A stretch of DNA of 64,000 nt from Novosphingobium sp. PhB165. GTDB lineage: Bacteria > Pseudomonadota > Alphaproteobacteria > Sphingomonadales > Sphingomonadaceae. The number at the start of each line of letters is the position of its first letter. The first letter of the stretch is position 1. The translations under genes were made by a program, and so were the position numbers. Under the pieces are notes generated by a model, which was not told where the DNA came from, did no database searches, and saw nothing but the letters and a program-made list of their open reading frames with translations. Below, one piece after another: positions 62,994 to 64,000 of the stretch. The stretch covers positions 310,001-374,000 of the forward strand of contig NZ_SLVB01000005.1 in NCBI RefSeq assembly GCF_004341845.1, in the 5' to 3' direction.

Positions 62994-63037
62994 TGAGGAG
63001 GGAAAGGTTGTGTGATGTGGGGCGTGATGCCCTTACC

Positions 63038-64000
63038 CTAACCCGCTTCCAATGGCAGCCGGATCGTAGCCCGCAACCCGCCGTCAGGCCGATTGCGCAA
63101 ATCCAGTGTCCCGCCTTCCAGCAGCACGGCCTTGCGCACGATCGGCAGGCCAAGCCCCATCCCCGCCGTATCGCGCGCACGCGCTGTGTCGAGGCGGACG
63201 AAAGGTTGCAGTGCGTCGGCAATACGGTGTTCGGGAATGCCGGGGCCGTCATCCTCCACGGTGATCTCGGCCTCTGCGCCATCGCGGCGGACCTGCACAC
63301 GGACATTGCCGCCATAGTGGAGCGCGTTCTCGATCAGGTTGGAAAGCGCGCGGCGGATCGAAACCGGGCGAGCCATGATCTCAAGGCTGGGCAGGCCTGA
63401 ATAGGTCGCATCCGCGCCGCGATCGGCGGCGGTGTCGACCAGCGTTTCGGCCATCACTGCAAGGTCGATGCGTTCGGCCGGAATATTGGTGCCGCCGGTA
63501 TCGACATAGGCCTGAATCGAATCGAGCAGCAGCCGCATCTCCTCGATGTCATGGTCCAGCCCGTCCCGCACTTCGGGATCGACGCCGCCGTCATCGAGCC
63601 GCAGGCGCATGCGGGCGAGCGGCGTTTTGAGGTCATGCCCGATGGCCAGCATCGTATGCGTGCGGTCTTGCAGCGACTGGTGAATGCGCTCCTGCATCTC
63701 GTTCATGGCCCGGATCAGCTCGCGCATTTCCTCGGGGCCATGCTCGGGCACGAGCCGGGGCGGTCCGGCGCCGAGATTGCGCGTCGCGCGCACCAGCGAG
63801 CGCAGCGGATCGAGCGCGGCGCGCAGCAGCAGCCATGCCAGCGAGACCAGCAGCAGCGCGGGGACCAGCAGGCTCGCCACGCGCCCGGCGGTCAGCGACC
63901 ATGCCGCGCGGGCATGGGTGCGGAAGTCGAGCACCGAATCGTCGGCAAGGCGCAGCGAACCGCCAATATTGCCGCGCGCGGGGATCGATTCGAGATGAAG
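63038..64000 (-). CDS. Sensor histidine kinase, EnvZ-like (partial, N-terminus off window)
   Basis: The frame is open to the right edge; about 320 residues are visible. Seen: part of a periplasmic sensor, one membrane helix (VASLLVPALLLVSLAWLLLRAAL), a HAMP segment (DPLRSLVRATRNLGAG), the phosphoacceptor His in AIGHDLKTPLARMRLRL, the N box LSNLIENALHYGG, the G1 box VEDDGPGIPEHRI and the G2 box GMGLGLPIVRKA. This is the OmpR-partner (EnvZ) arrangement, with the response-regulator gene probably upstream beyond the window. The signal sensed cannot be deduced. The GTG at 63934 is internal to the frame and is not the start. Confidence 0.92.
   Translation of the reverse strand, partial: LHLESIPARGNIGGSLRLADDSVLDFRTHARAAWSLTAGRVASLLVPALLLVSLAWLLLRAALDPLRSLVRATRNLGAGPPRLVPEHGPEEMRELIRAMNEMQERIHQSLQDRTHTMLAIGHDLKTPLARMRLRLDDGGVDPEVRDGLDHDIEEMRLLLDSIQAYVDTGGTNIPAERIDLAVMAETLVDTAADRGADATYSGLPSLEIMARPVSIRRALSNLIENALHYGGNVRVQVRRDGAEAEITVEDDGPGIPEHRIADALQPFVRLDTARARDTAGMGLGLPIVRKAVLLEGGTLDLRNRPDGGLRATIRLPLEAG

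Larger units (their letters stand above)
62495..63037. other. Promoter and repeat region upstream of the carbonic anhydrase operon
   Basis: 543 bases. 62495-62600 should hold the leftward promoter of the carbonic anhydrase gene. 62610-62730 is a G/T-rich stretch with irregular GTTGGTG/TTGGTGAG repeats. Two palindromic elements follow, listed separately. No credible gene. Confidence 0.6.

Overview
The window is high-GC, densely coded DNA from an alphaproteobacterium, most likely a sphingomonad (Novosphingobium/Sphingobium/Sphingomonas type). This rests on the gene families present (DUF2849-CysI sulfite reductase operon, TorF-type porins, BBP2 barrels, a sphingan-like exopolysaccharide locus with its own type I secretion genes), on frequent GTG/TTG starts, and on dispersed palindromes built on 'CCCCGCGAAGGCGGGG' and 'CTTGTCGAAGG' that are typical of this group. 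No rRNA, tRNA, CRISPR array, transposase or integrase was seen.

Left part (1-16 kb). A leftward sulfate assimilation and siroheme operon (cobA, DUF2849, cysI, DUF934, cysH, the last cut by the window edge) is followed by two rightward signalling genes: a PilZ-XRE fusion and a PAS-GGDEF protein with a degenerate active site. Then come metC, a Pro/Ala-rich membrane-anchored protein, queF, a small lipoprotein, a GNAT-nitrilase fusion, an HD-GYP protein with a damaged HD dyad, and a GH13 alpha-glucosidase. Most palindromic repeats lie between these genes.

Glycogen operon (16.1-25.3 kb). glgP, glgB, glgC, glgA and glgX run rightward, with stop/start overlaps at glgP-glgB and glgA-glgX. Together they cover ADP-glucose synthesis, chain elongation, branching, phosphorolysis and debranching.

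Exopolysaccharide and secretion region (25.5-59.2 kb). This is a Wzx/Wzy-type locus: a priming sugar-phosphate transferase, a Wzc-like tyrosine autokinase, a type I secretion ABC ATPase and membrane fusion protein, an AlgI-like MBOAT acetylase with an SGNH partner, a short OPX export protein, five further glycosyltransferases, a flippase, a PilZ protein, two GH16 glycanases (one membrane-anchored, one an RTX protein), an orphan RTX module, a sulfotransferase-like protein, an OafA-like acyltransferase, a frameshifted Wzy/ligase gene, a BBP2 outer-membrane barrel, a Rap1a/Tai-like protein, a SleB-type hydrolase and a TolC-like channel. The simplest reading is a decorated, secreted polysaccharide whose chain length or release is trimmed by glycanases exported by the encoded type I system. 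PilZ, GGDEF and HD-GYP proteins nearby suggest c-di-GMP input.

Right end (59.1-64 kb). A TorF-type porin overlaps the last glycosyltransferase tail to tail. It is followed by a carbonic anhydrase-SulP operon with a clear terminator and by a sensor histidine kinase cut by the window end.

The most notable points are the +1 frameshift in the only polymerase/ligase gene of the locus, the recent in-frame tandem duplication in the RTX glycanase, the free-standing RTX module, and the pairing of a truncated OPX protein with a separate barrel. All functional calls come from reading motifs and context; no database search was run.
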